Positions 16,247 to 25,154 of a stretch of 64,000 bases of DNA are shown piece by piece (position 1 is the stretch's first letter; every line of letters begins with the position of its first letter). Position numbers and translations under genes: made by a program. The DNA is taken from the NCBI RefSeq assembly GCF_024349685.1, contig NZ_AP025944.1, positions 4,656,001-4,720,000 of the forward strand, written 5' to 3'. This stretch comes from Pseudomonas sp. LRP2-20 (lineage in GTDB: Bacteria; Pseudomonadota; Gammaproteobacteria; Pseudomonadales; Pseudomonadaceae). The notes below the pieces were generated by a model that was not told the origin of the DNA, did no database searches, and was given only the letters and a program-made list of their open reading frames with translations.

Positions 16247-18124
16247 TTAGCGCAGGCCGCCGCGCAAGCGGCTGACCTGCTCACGCAAGGCGTCTGGCTG
16301 CGCCGCCTCCACCGGGATGGCGGCGCCTGCCACGATGGTCACCCGCGACCACAGGCGCTTGAAAAAGCCCTTGGCCGGGTCGCGGCTGAAGAAGCTCCCC
16401 CACAAGCCCTGCAGCGCCAGGGGAATCACCGGCACCGGGGTTTCTTCGAGGATGCGGCTGACGCCCCCCTTGAACACATCGATTTCACCGTCGCCGGTCA
16501 GCTTGCCCTCCGGGAAGATGCACACCAGCTCACCGTCCGCCAGGTACTCGGCGATACGGGCGAAGGCGCGCTCGTAGGTGGCCTGGTCTTCGCTGCGCCC
16601 GGCAATCGGAATGGCGCCCGCCGTGCGGAACACGAAGTTGAGCACTGGCAAGTTGTAGATCTTGTAGTACATGACAAAGCGAATCGGCCGGCGGATCGCC
16701 CCGCCCAGCAGCAGCGCGTCGACGAACGACACGTGGTTGCACACCAGCAGCGCCGCGCCTTCATCGGGGATGCGCTCAAGGTCGCGGTGTTGCACGCGGT
16801 ACATCGAGTGGCTGAGCAGCCAGATCAGGAAGCGCATGGTGAACTCGGGCACGATCCTGAAGATGTAGGCGTTGACCAGCACGTTCAGCAGCGACACCAC
16901 CAGGAACAGCTGCGGGATGCTCAGCTTGAACACACTCAGCAGGACAATGGTGAAGATCGCCGAGACCACCATGAACAAGGCATTGAGGATATTGTTGGAA
17001 GCGATCACCCGGGCCCGCTGATCCTCGGCGGTGCGCGCCTGGATCAGGGCATACAGCGGCACGATGTAGAAACCGCCGAACACACCCAGTCCGACGATCG
17101 ACAGCAGGATCCACCAGGCCTGGTGCATGCCCAGCAGCGCCAGCCAATCGTGCGCTACAGCGCCAGCCGGCACATCGCCGGAATGCCACCACCAGAGCAG
17201 GCCGAACACGGTCAGGCCGAACGAGCCAAACGGCACCAGGCCGATTTCCACCTTGCGCCCACTGAGGCGTTCGCACAGCAGCGAACCGAGGGCGATGCCC
17301 ACCGAGAACAGGGTCAGCACCAGGGTCACTGCGGTCTCGTCACCGTGCAGCCATTCTTGGGCGTAAGTCGGAATCTGCGTCAGGTAGATGGCGCCGACGA
17401 ACCAGAACCACGAGTTGCCGACGATCGAACGCGACACTGCCGGGGTCTGCCCCAGGCCCATGCGCAGGATCACCCACGACTGCTTGAAGATGTTCCAGTC
17501 CAGAGCCATCTGCGGCGACGCGGCCGCAGCCCGCGGGATCCAGCGGCTGGCCAGATAGCCCAGCACGGCGGTACCGACCACGCCACCGGCCACCACCGTG
17601 GCATAGCTGTCGGTGGCCATCATCACCCCGGCACCGATGGTGCCGACCAGGATGGCGAGGAAGGTGCCCATCTCGACCAGGCCGTTACCCCCCACCAGCT
17701 CTTCTTCGCGCAAGGCCTGGGGCAGGATCGAGTACTTCACCGGGCCGAACAGCGCCGAGTGGGTGCCCATGCCGAACAAGGCCAGCAGCATCAGTGTGAG
17801 GTGGTTGGTAACGAAGCCAATGGCGCCGACCGCCATGATGGCGATTTCGGCCAGCTTGATCGCGCGGATCAGCGCGTCCTTGGCGAACTTCTCGCCGAAC
17901 TGCCCGCCCAGTGCCGAGAACAGGAAGAACGGCAGGATGAACAGCAGCGCGCAGAGGTTGACCCAGATCGAACGGTCACCGTCGCCCAGGCTGAGCTTGA
18001 ACAGGATCGCCAGGATCAGCGATTGCTTGAACAGGTTGTCGTTGAAGGCACCCAGTAACTGGGTGACGAAGAACGGCAGGAAACGCCGCTTGCCGAGCAA
18101 GGTGAATTGCGAGGGGTGACTCAT
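16247..18124 (-). CDS. MFS (LplT-like) transporter fused to PlsC acyltransferase
   Basis: A 625-residue fusion. Residues 1 to about 410 form an MFS permease starting LPFFVTQLLGAFNDNLFKQS, the LplT pattern of lysophospholipid flippases. The C-terminal 190 residues form a PlsC-type acyltransferase with NHVSFVD (HX4D motif) and FPEGKLTGDGE. In the combined Aas/LplT pathway, lysophospholipids are moved inward and re-acylated; this chain could do both steps, but it lacks the acyl-ACP synthetase part of Aas. The start at 18124 is chosen for the family N-terminus MSHPSQFTLLG. It is divergent from the chemoreceptor gene. Confidence 0.9.
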   Translation of the reverse strand: MSHPSQFTLLGKRRFLPFFVTQLLGAFNDNLFKQSLILAILFKLSLGDGDRSIWVNLCALLFILPFFLFSALGGQFGEKFAKDALIRAIKLAEIAIMAVGAIGFVTNHLTLMLLALFGMGTHSALFGPVKYSILPQALREEELVGGNGLVEMGTFLAILVGTIGAGVMMATDSYATVVAGGVVGTAVLGYLASRWIPRAAAASPQMALDWNIFKQSWVILRMGLGQTPAVSRSIVGNSWFWFVGAIYLTQIPTYAQEWLHGDETAVTLVLTLFSVGIALGSLLCERLSGRKVEIGLVPFGSFGLTVFGLLWWWHSGDVPAGAVAHDWLALLGMHQAWWILLSIVGLGVFGGFYIVPLYALIQARTAEDQRARVIASNNILNALFMVVSAIFTIVLLSVFKLSIPQLFLVVSLLNVLVNAYIFRIVPEFTMRFLIWLLSHSMYRVQHRDLERIPDEGAALLVCNHVSFVDALLLGGAIRRPIRFVMYYKIYNLPVLNFVFRTAGAIPIAGRSEDQATYERAFARIAEYLADGELVCIFPEGKLTGDGEIDVFKGGVSRILEETPVPVIPLALQGLWGSFFSRDPAKGFFKRLWSRVTIVAGAAIPVEAAQPDALREQVSRLRGGLR

Positions 18125-18284
18125 CGTCCTTGTTCCTGAGTGTCTTTTGTCATTGGAGGCACGCAGAGCGCTGCAAGCCACAAATCTTCATGGGAAAGCC
18201 TTGCACTGGCAAGCGACACCGGACGACTCGGGAACCAGCGCACAGTTTGATATCACCGTGACACCAATTTCATCAAAAGCACTG

Positions 18285-18311
18285 TTCAGATTTTGTTACA
18301 CGCGCCGATAA
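18285..18311 (+). promoter_or_regulatory. Sigma28 (FliA) promoter of the chemoreceptor gene
   Basis: A perfect -10 box GCCGATAA (18304-18311) lies exactly 15 bases after TTCA (18285-18288), a weak match to the TAAA -35 box. Sigma28 promoters are usual for chemoreceptor genes, so expression should follow flagellar assembly. Confidence 0.7.
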
Positions 18312-18390
18312 TTCATATAGATGACTATATCTGACAGAAGGAACAGACCTCAGGTCTCCTCCAACGCATAAGAAAAGGAGCTCGGCAGTA

Positions 18391-20310
18391 ATGTTTACCT
18401 GGTTCGGCGACCTCAGGATCGCCCACAAACTCTTCCTCGGTTTCGGCCTGGTGCTGTGCCTGACACTGGCACAATCGTTGATCAGCTGGGATGGCCTGGG
18501 CAGCCTGGTGCGGCGCAGCGAGGTGGTGAGCGATGTTTCGCGCCTCAACGACGCCTTGGGCGACTTGCGCGAAGCGCGCCTGCGTCACGCCATGGCCAAT
18601 GGTGCGCCCGCCGAAAGCAAACAGTTGCAGGCCGCGCTGGAGGCGTTCAAGCCCACGTTGGCCAAGCTGCGCGAAGTGATGATCAGGGCGCAGAGCCAGG
18701 CGCTGATCGATACCGCCGACCAGGCACTGCAGGGCTACAGCGCCAACCAGGCCGCCAGTTTCCGTGCCTATGAAAAGATGCGCGCAGCGCAGAAGGAAAT
18801 GGGCGTGCTGGCCACCCAGTCGTTCGCCAGCATCGAGCAGATTCGCAACCAGGTACGTGCCTTGCCCGACGCCGAGCAGCGATTTGTGCGTAGCGAGGCG
18901 ATCAACCAGATCCGCGAAAACCTGATTCTGCTGCGCTACCACGTTCGCGGCTACACGGGTAACACCAACGCCGAGACCGAAAAGCTGATGAACTCCCAGA
19001 TCGCCACCACGGTGAACGATCTGCCAGGGCTAATCGCTCGCTTCAATGGCAACTTCCCACAGAAGTTTCAGCAACTGCAGCAGCAAGTGCAGGCTTATGC
19101 CGCGGCTGTCGAAGCGTTCCGTGGCGAGGTCAGCAACCTGGTCGGCTACCGCGCGGCCATGGCCAAGGACATCGAAACCCTCAACGGCGTCATTGGCCAA
19201 CTGCTCGATGACCAGGCCATGCTGGTCGCCAAAGACAGCCATTTCGCCAGAACCCTGCAAATTGCCACCACCCTGCTCGCCTTGCTGATCGGTGCCCTGG
19301 CGGCCATGGTGATTGCCCGGCAGATCAGCCAGCCGCTGCGCCAGGCACTGAGCGCCATGGAGCAGGTGGCCGCCGGTGACCTCAGCGAACAACCGGCCAG
19401 CCGCCGGCGTGACGAAGTCGGCCAGTTGCAGAACGCCCTGCAGGGCATGACCCGCAACCTGCGTGAGCTGATCGCCCAGGTGCGCGATGGCATTTCGCAG
19501 ATAGCCAGCGCCACCGAGGAACTCTCGGCGATCACCGAGCAGACCAGCGCCGGCGCGAACAACCAGAAGGTGGAAACCGACCAGGTGGCCACGGCCATGC
19601 AGGAAATGGCCGCCACCGTGCACGAGGTGGCGCGCAATGCCGGCGAAGCCTCCGAGGCCGCCAGCGCCACCGATGAGGAAGCCCGTGAAGGCGACAGCGT
19701 GGTCAACCGCGCCGTGGTCCAGATCAGCCGCCTGGCCAGCCAGGTGGATGCCACTGGCGAAGCCATGGATGCCCTGCGCAGCGAAAGCCAGCGGATCGGC
19801 AAGGTCATGGACGTGATCAAGGCCGTGGCCGAGCAGACCAACCTGCTGGCGCTCAATGCCGCCATCGAAGCGGCACGGGCCGGTGAAGCTGGCCGGGGCT
19901 TTGCCGTGGTGGCCGATGAAGTGCGCAGCCTGGCACAGCGTACCCAGGCATCCACACTGGAGATCGAGTCGGCAATCAGCAGCCTTGAGGAAGGCACCCG
20001 GTCGGTGAGCGAGCTGATGGAGCAGAGCCAGAGCCTGACCGAAAGCAGCGTGGCGCTGGTGCGTGAGGCCGGGGTGGCGCTGGAGGGGATTACCCAGCGT
20101 GTGTCGGGGATCCAGCTGATGAACCAGCAGATTGCCGCGGCTTCGGAGCAGCAGAGTGCGGTGGCTGAAGAAATCAGCCGCAGCGTGGTGACGGTACGGG
20201 ATATTTCCGAACAGACCGCCGAGGCCAGCCAGCAGACTTCGGCATCCAGCGTGGAGTTGGCGCGACTGGGTGGGCAGTTGCAGCAGATGATCAGCCGGTT
20301 CCGGTTCTGA
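18391..20310 (+). CDS. Methyl-accepting chemotaxis protein, likely HBM sensor domain
   Basis: A 639-residue chemoreceptor. Transmembrane helix 1 is at about 12-33. A large all-helical periplasmic domain of about 250 residues follows, then helix 2 (about 288-308), a HAMP region ([11 protein letters not shown], ending DEVGQL), and a signalling domain with the conserved hairpin tip [32 protein letters not shown] split across about 475-510. The size and helical nature of the sensor fit the helical bimodular (HBM) type known from McpS, which binds TCA-cycle acids. The ligand here is unknown. There is no C-terminal pentapeptide for CheR/CheB docking. Confidence 0.9.
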   Translation: MFTWFGDLRIAHKLFLGFGLVLCLTLAQSLISWDGLGSLVRRSEVVSDVSRLNDALGDLREARLRHAMANGAPAESKQLQAALEAFKPTLAKLREVMIRAQSQALIDTADQALQGYSANQAASFRAYEKMRAAQKEMGVLATQSFASIEQIRNQVRALPDAEQRFVRSEAINQIRENLILLRYHVRGYTGNTNAETEKLMNSQIATTVNDLPGLIARFNGNFPQKFQQLQQQVQAYAAAVEAFRGEVSNLVGYRAAMAKDIETLNGVIGQLLDDQAMLVAKDSHFARTLQIATTLLALLIGALAAMVIARQISQPLRQALSAMEQVAAGDLSEQPASRRRDEVGQLQNALQGMTRNLRELIAQVRDGISQIASATEELSAITEQTSAGANNQKVETDQVATAMQEMAATVHEVARNAGEASEAASATDEEAREGDSVVNRAVVQISRLASQVDATGEAMDALRSESQRIGKVMDVIKAVAEQTNLLALNAAIEAARAGEAGRGFAVVADEVRSLAQRTQASTLEIESAISSLEEGTRSVSELMEQSQSLTESSVALVREAGVALEGITQRVSGIQLMNQQIAAASEQQSAVAEEISRSVVTVRDISEQTAEASQQTSASSVELARLGGQLQQMISRFRF

Positions 20311-20373
20311 TCAATAATAAAGCCCCGCTGCCTGTGAAGGCCGTGGGGCATCTTTCAAAGTCACTTCGCCTTT

Positions 20374-20537
20374 GCCGGCCTCTTCGCGGGCATGCCCGCT
20401 CCCACAGGTACTGCGCAGTCTTCAAGACTGTGGTGATCCTATGGGAGTTGGCGCACCCGCTCCTACAGGTACCGCGCAGTCTTCAAGCCTTTGGTGATCC
20501 TGTGGGAGCGGGCGCGCCCGCGAAGAGGCCGGCACAG
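20374..20537. repeat. REP cluster with three copies
   Basis: A normal inverted REP pair encloses a third, degenerate copy (TATGGGAGTTGGCGCACCCGCTCC) and a duplicated spacer of the form GCGCAGTCTTCAAG. It suggests a partial tandem duplication within a REP pair. It lies between the convergent ends of the chemoreceptor and amidohydrolase genes. Confidence 0.85.
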
Positions 20538-20545
20538 GCGCCACA

Positions 20546-21388
20546 TCACTCGAAGCCGAACAGCGCCCGCGCAGTATCCACCAGCAGCGCCCGGCGCAGT
20601 TCCGCCGAACACCCCAGGGCCTCGAACTGCTCGACCACCGTGGTAAAGCTCACGGATGACTCATGCTGGGTATGCGGCCAGTCGCTGCCCCACATCAACC
20701 GTTCGGCACCATAGTGCGCTTCAAGGGCCCCCAGGGCCTGACGCGCAAACGCCAGATTCTGCTCCGGCGAGCCTTCCAGCCGGTAGATGCCCGATACCTT
20801 GACCCACACCTTGCCCTTGCCGCCCAGCGTCAACAGCTCGGCAAAGCCCGGCTGCCCCAGGCCCAGCCGGGCATCGGGCCGGCCAAAGTGGTCGACCACG
20901 ATATCCAGGCCATAAGGTTCGAGTGCCCGCACCAGTGCCGGAATGTCCGCCACATGACGGTGCAGTTCCAGGTGCCAGCCCTGCTCGCCGATGCGCTCCA
21001 GCAACGGCCGCCATTCGCCACCGGTCAGGTCTGGCAGGCGCTGGCCCATGAGGTTCAGGCGTACCCCCCTGACCCCAAGCCGATCCATCTGCTGCAGCGT
21101 TTCACGCTCGACGTCCCGGTCAAGCATCACCACCCCGCGCAGTTGCTCCGGCACGGTCTGCAGGGCACTGAGCAGGTAGCGGTTGTCGGTGCCCAGGAAG
21201 CTGGGCTGCACCAGCACGCCATGGCTGAAACCATGAGCCAGCAACTGGCCCAGGTAATCGCCCAGCGGCGCATCGTAGCTGGGCGCGTAACGCCGCTCGC
21301 TGGCCAGGTTCAGCCCACGGCTGAACACGTGGGCATGGCTGTCGATGGCGGTCAGGTGTGAAGCAGGAACGTCGGGCATGGTTTTCAC
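20546..21388 (-). CDS. Amidohydrolase 2 family (PDC hydrolase-like) metal-dependent hydrolase
   Basis: A 280-residue TIM-barrel hydrolase. The metal motif IDSHAHVF (D16, H18, H20) opens the barrel. LELHRHVADI, VDHFGRPDA and MWGSDWPHTQ supply the other expected His and Asp ligands. Closest in form to 2-pyrone-4,6-dicarboxylate hydrolase and sulfomuconolactone hydrolase types, which open lactone rings. It is downstream of an MFS gene and a GntR gene on the same strand, which suggests uptake and hydrolysis of one external compound. The ATG at 21379 is an alternative start. Confidence 0.85.
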   Translation of the reverse strand: MKTMPDVPASHLTAIDSHAHVFSRGLNLASERRYAPSYDAPLGDYLGQLLAHGFSHGVLVQPSFLGTDNRYLLSALQTVPEQLRGVVMLDRDVERETLQQMDRLGVRGVRLNLMGQRLPDLTGGEWRPLLERIGEQGWHLELHRHVADIPALVRALEPYGLDIVVDHFGRPDARLGLGQPGFAELLTLGGKGKVWVKVSGIYRLEGSPEQNLAFARQALGALEAHYGAERLMWGSDWPHTQHESSVSFTTVVEQFEALGCSAELRRALLVDTARALFGFE

Positions 21389-21400
21389 AGGACAGTCAGG

Positions 21401-22675
21401 TTACTTGGCGACAGCGCCAGCCATTGCCGGCGCGGGTGTGGCCTCGAGGGTGCGGCCACGGGTTTCCGGCAGGCACAGCGCGGCGAGCATGGCCACGCCA
21501 TAGGCGATGCCGGCATCGATACCGATCGCACTACCCAGCGACATGGATTCGCTCATGTGGCCCACCAGGAACGGGAACACCGCCGACAGCACGCGGCCGA
21601 AGTTGTAGCAGAAGCCGACCCCGGCACCGCGCACGTCAGCCGGGTACAGCTCGTTGAAGAACGCCCCCAGGCTCGCCGGGATGCCAGCGGCGAAGAAGCC
21701 CAGCGGGAAGCCGAGGAACAGCATCTGCGTGTTGCTCAGCGGGAAGAACACATAGGCCTGCACGGTCAGCACGCAGCACAGGGCGAACAGCAGGATGTTC
21801 TTGCGCCGGCCGATGCGGTCGATCAGCAGGCCACTGACCACGCAACCACACCAGAAGGCGAAAATGATCACCGCCAGGTAGCCACCAGAGTTGAGTACCG
21901 AAAGGTTGCGTTCGGTCTTGAGGAATGTCGGCAGCCAGGTCATCACCGCGTGGTAACCCCCATGGGCACCCAGGCCCAGCAGGCCGCCGAGCAGGGTCAC
22001 GCGCAGCAGTTCGGGGCGGAAGATGCCGGCCATGGACTTGAAGAAGCTGCCGGGGATGGCCTTGTCTTTCTGCAGGCGCTGGAAGCTGTCCGGCTCCGGC
22101 ACGTTGCGGCGCACCCAGATGATCAGCAGCGATGGCAGCAGGCCGACGAAGAACATCACCCGCCAGGCGTACTCGGCCGGTACCAGCGAGTAGATCAGGG
22201 TGAACAGCCCCACCGCCAGGCCCCAGCCCACGGCCCAGGCACTCTGCACGGTGCCCATGACCTTGCCGCGGTATTTCGGGTTGATGGTCTCGGCCATCAG
22301 CACCGCGCCGGCCGCCCACTCGCCACCGATGCCGAAGCCCTGCATGGCCTTGACGAACAGCAGTGGGTAGAAGCCGGTGACAAACGCCGAGAGGAAGGTG
22401 AAGAAGGAGAACCAGAGGATCATCCACTGCAGGGTCCGCACGCGGCCATAACGGTCCGACAGGGTACCGCCGAGCCAGCCACCGATTGCCGAGGTAACCA
22501 GGGTCAGGCCACTGATCAGGCCGGCATCGCCCTTGGTCAGGGAGAACGCGGCGATCAGCGCGGGAATGGCCAGGCCGAACATCTGCACTTCCAGCGCATC
22601 GAGCGACCAGCCACCGAAACAGGCCCAGAACGTCTTGCGTTCCCGTGAAGTGATCTGGCGGTACCAGCTGAACAT
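21401..22675 (-). CDS. MFS transporter of a GntR-regulated catabolic locus
   Basis: A 424-residue permease with about twelve helices. The signature GGTLSDRYGRVR lies between helices 2 and 3 and SGLLIDRIGRRKN in the middle. The N-terminus RKTFWACFGGWSLDALEVQMF and the GIGGEWAAGAVLMAE segment are typical of sugar/organic acid porters similar to those for aromatic acids and lactate. The start is set at MFSWYRQ; a longer frame lacks support. It ends 12 bp before the amidohydrolase gene, so the two are probably cotranscribed. Confidence 0.87.
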   Translation of the reverse strand: MFSWYRQITSRERKTFWACFGGWSLDALEVQMFGLAIPALIAAFSLTKGDAGLISGLTLVTSAIGGWLGGTLSDRYGRVRTLQWMILWFSFFTFLSAFVTGFYPLLFVKAMQGFGIGGEWAAGAVLMAETINPKYRGKVMGTVQSAWAVGWGLAVGLFTLIYSLVPAEYAWRVMFFVGLLPSLLIIWVRRNVPEPDSFQRLQKDKAIPGSFFKSMAGIFRPELLRVTLLGGLLGLGAHGGYHAVMTWLPTFLKTERNLSVLNSGGYLAVIIFAFWCGCVVSGLLIDRIGRRKNILLFALCCVLTVQAYVFFPLSNTQMLFLGFPLGFFAAGIPASLGAFFNELYPADVRGAGVGFCYNFGRVLSAVFPFLVGHMSESMSLGSAIGIDAGIAYGVAMLAALCLPETRGRTLEATPAPAMAGAVAK

Positions 22676-22814
22676 GATTGTTATCCTTCTAGTCGTGTGT
22701 GTTCCGGCCGGGCGCGCCGAAGCGCTTGGCACGCTGGCGACCGGGCAGGCGAAGCCACTGCGCCGTGGCAGAACGGCGCAGACGGGTAAAAGGCGAAGCG
22801 GCCGGGTTAACGGC

Positions 22815-23546
22815 TCAGCGAATGTCGACGCGGTAGCGGAAGTGCTGCGCGTGGCCGCGCGAGCGGCGCCATTCCAGAGGTTTGCCGGCGTAATCGCGGG
22901 CCAGGCGCTCGATCACCACCACCGGGCTGTCGACCGGCAGTTGCAACAAGCGGCCATGGGCCGCGTCGACCGCTTCGGCGGTCAGGGTCTCTTCGGCGTA
23001 GGCGACCACCTGGCCGCACAGTTCCTCGTAGATCGGGTACAGCAACGGGCCTTTGCTTTGCAGCTCGACGTCGAGCAGCGGCTGGAAGGTCTGGCGCGGC
23101 AGCCAGATCTCTTCGGCGAGCACCGGTTGGGCGCCGAGCAGACGGGTACGGACAATGCGAATGACCTCGGCCTCGGCGGCCAGGCCCAGGGCCTGGGCAA
23201 CGGCCGAGGGTGCCGGTACCGGCTCGATGGAGAGGATGCGGCTTTCCGGCACCACCCGCTCGCCGGTGGCGGTCTCGAAGCGGAAGAAGCGGAACAGCGA
23301 AGACTGGAACTGCGGGCGGCGGATGAAGGTGCCACGGCCCTGCTGGCGCTCCAGCACACCCTCGGCGACCAGTACATCGACAGCCTTGCGCACGGTGCCG
23401 ACGGACATATCGAACTCGGTGGCCAGGGCCGCTTCGGTCGGAATGGCCTCGCCCGGGCGCCAGCGGTTGTTGGCGATCTGCTCGATCAGGTGATCGCGCA
23501 GCTGTTGATAGCGTGGCAGTCGAGCATCACCGGACAGTGGGTGCAT
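22815..23546 (-). CDS. GntR-family regulator with UTRA domain
   Basis: A 243-residue repressor. The N-terminal winged helix-turn-helix spans about residues 10-75, with IPTEAALATEFDMSVGTVRKAVDVL as the recognition region (about 36-60) and GRGTFIR as the wing. The remainder fits a UTRA ligand-binding domain of the HutC subfamily. It lies upstream of the MFS and amidohydrolase genes on the same strand and probably controls them. The short dyad TATGT-AA-ACATA (23567-23578) in its upstream region is a candidate autoregulatory site. Confidence 0.88.
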   Translation of the reverse strand: MHPLSGDARLPRYQQLRDHLIEQIANNRWRPGEAIPTEAALATEFDMSVGTVRKAVDVLVAEGVLERQQGRGTFIRRPQFQSSLFRFFRFETATGERVVPESRILSIEPVPAPSAVAQALGLAAEAEVIRIVRTRLLGAQPVLAEEIWLPRQTFQPLLDVELQSKGPLLYPIYEELCGQVVAYAEETLTAEAVDAAHGRLLQLPVDSPVVVIERLARDYAGKPLEWRRSRGHAQHFRYRVDIR

Positions 23547-23566
23547 GGGTCGGCTCTCGTCTTGTT

Positions 23567-23578
23567 ATGTAAACATAT
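23567..23578. promoter_or_regulatory. Candidate GntR operator
   Basis: TATGTAAACATA is a dyad with 5-bp arms in an AT-rich patch upstream of the gntR gene. HutC-type regulators bind AT-rich dyads of this sort. It could also affect the divergent MFS gene at 23690. Confidence 0.4.
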
Positions 23579-23689
23579 ATATGAATTTTTCCAGAGTATT
23601 CCCGGTGACTGACGGGCTGTCAATCCTCCGCTGGTCGCCGCCGCCGGCCTCACATATCCTCAGGCTTCGGAAACACCCACAACAAGGAC

Positions 23690-24874
23690 GTGGCAATGCT
23701 CGCCGCCCTCAAAGGCTACCCCACCAGCGTCCGCCTGCTGCTGGCCACCACTTTCACCCTCACCGTGGCGCGAGCCATCACCCTGCCCTACCTGGTGGTC
23801 TACCTGGCCGAGAACTTCCAGCTTGCGGTCGGCCAGATCGGCCTGCTGATCGGTGGCGCGCTGATCGTTGCCTCGCTGTTGAGCCTGTACGGCGGGCACC
23901 TGGTCGACACCGTGCGCAATCACACCCTGGTCAGCGCCAGCACGCTGGTGTTTGCAATGGCCTTCGTGGCCGCCATTGCCAGCCGATCGGCGTTGCTGTT
24001 TTTCCTCTGCCTGGTGCTGATCAACCTGGCCCTGGCCGTGGTCGACATTGCCGCCAAGGCCGGCTTCTGCGCGCTGCTGCCCGTGGCGCAGCGGGCCGAG
24101 GTGTTCGCCATCAAGTACACCCTGAGCAATATCGGTTACGCCGTCGGGCCGATGCTCGGCGTCGCCATGCTCGAGTTCGATGACCACCTGCCCTTCATCG
24201 CCTCGGCGCTGACCGGCCTGGGCATGTGCCTGGCTTACTGGCGGCTCGGCGACCGTGGGCTGCAGGCCAGCGCCCAGGAGCAGCAAAGTGCCGGGTTCGC
24301 CCAGGTGGCTCTGGGGCTGGCGCGCGACCGCCGGTTGGTGTGCTTTACCCTGGGGGGCGTGCTGAGCGCGGTGGTGTTCGGCCAGTTCACCGCCTACCTG
24401 TCGCAGTACCTGGTGGTGACCAGCAGCGCCAGCGAAGCGGCACGGCTGGTCGGCTACCTGGTGACCACCAACGCGGTCACGGTGATCGCCCTGCAGTACC
24501 TGATTGGCCGGCGCATCAGCCGCCAGCAGCTGATGCCCTGGCTGCTGGCCGGCATGGCGTTGTTCATTGCCGGATTGCTGGGTTTCGCCATGGCCGGGTC
24601 GGTAATGGCCTGGTGCCTGGCGATGCTGGTGTTCACCCTTGGTGAGATCATCGTCATACCCGCCGAGTACATGTTCATCGACCTGATCGCCCCGGAACAC
24701 CTGCGCGGGGTGTATTACGGGGCGCAGAACCTGTCCAACCTCGGGGCGGCACTGGGGCCGGTGATGGTGGGCTTTGCCCTGGGTCGGTGGTGGCCGGGGG
24801 TGATCTTCTACCTGCTGGTGATGTCGGTGATACTGGCAGGGGTGTTTTACTGGCTGGGCACCCGCAGAGGTTGA
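23690..24874 (+). CDS. MFS transporter, putative efflux type
   Basis: A 394-residue permease with about twelve hydrophobic helices. The loop motif is LYGGHLVDTVRN, and the ending is WLGTRRG. Its form resembles the drug:proton antiporter-1 and YdeE/MdtH-like exporters more than the sugar-acid importers elsewhere in the window, but no substrate can be assigned. The start ATG at 23690 follows ACAAGGAC; an ATG two codons later is equally possible. It appears to be a single-gene unit that ends in a REP cluster. Confidence 0.8.
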   Translation: MAMLAALKGYPTSVRLLLATTFTLTVARAITLPYLVVYLAENFQLAVGQIGLLIGGALIVASLLSLYGGHLVDTVRNHTLVSASTLVFAMAFVAAIASRSALLFFLCLVLINLALAVVDIAAKAGFCALLPVAQRAEVFAIKYTLSNIGYAVGPMLGVAMLEFDDHLPFIASALTGLGMCLAYWRLGDRGLQASAQEQQSAGFAQVALGLARDRRLVCFTLGGVLSAVVFGQFTAYLSQYLVVTSSASEAARLVGYLVTTNAVTVIALQYLIGRRISRQQLMPWLLAGMALFIAGLLGFAMAGSVMAWCLAMLVFTLGEIIVIPAEYMFIDLIAPEHLRGVYYGAQNLSNLGAALGPVMVGFALGRWWPGVIFYLLVMSVILAGVFYWLGTRRG

Positions 24875-24885
24875 GGTTGTCACTA

Positions 24886-25036
24886 CTGGCCTCTTCGCGG
24901 GACAAGCCCGCTCCCACAGGTTCGCTGCAGCTCTTGAGCACGGTAGTTTCCTGTGGGAGCAACTGTCTTGCTCAATTTCTAGAATCTGGCGCGATCCCTG
25001 TGGGAGCGGGCTTGTCCCGCGAAGAGGCCAGTACAG
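24886..25036. repeat. REP cluster with one truncated copy
   Basis: An inverted pair of the CGGGACAAGCCCGC variant is interrupted by a partial third copy (CCTGTGGGAGCAACTG) that retains only its TCCCACAGG end. The cluster lies in the 280-bp gap between the MFS and histidine kinase genes; the rest of that gap holds only the kinase promoter region. Confidence 0.85.
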
Positions 25037-25154
25037 GCAAACGCTGACCCTGCGACGACTCGCCGCTGCGACCATCGTCTGCGCTGACGAAGCGCCGCCC
25101 GCGTGCCAGACTGATTGATCGGGACCGCGTTATCCTTTTTGCTCCGGAGTTTTC

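Noticed and set aside
20374..20537. Repeated units that could suggest a CRISPR array
   Set aside because: Copies are inverted, not direct, spacers are not unique and of uneven length, and they match the REP family found at many other places in the window.
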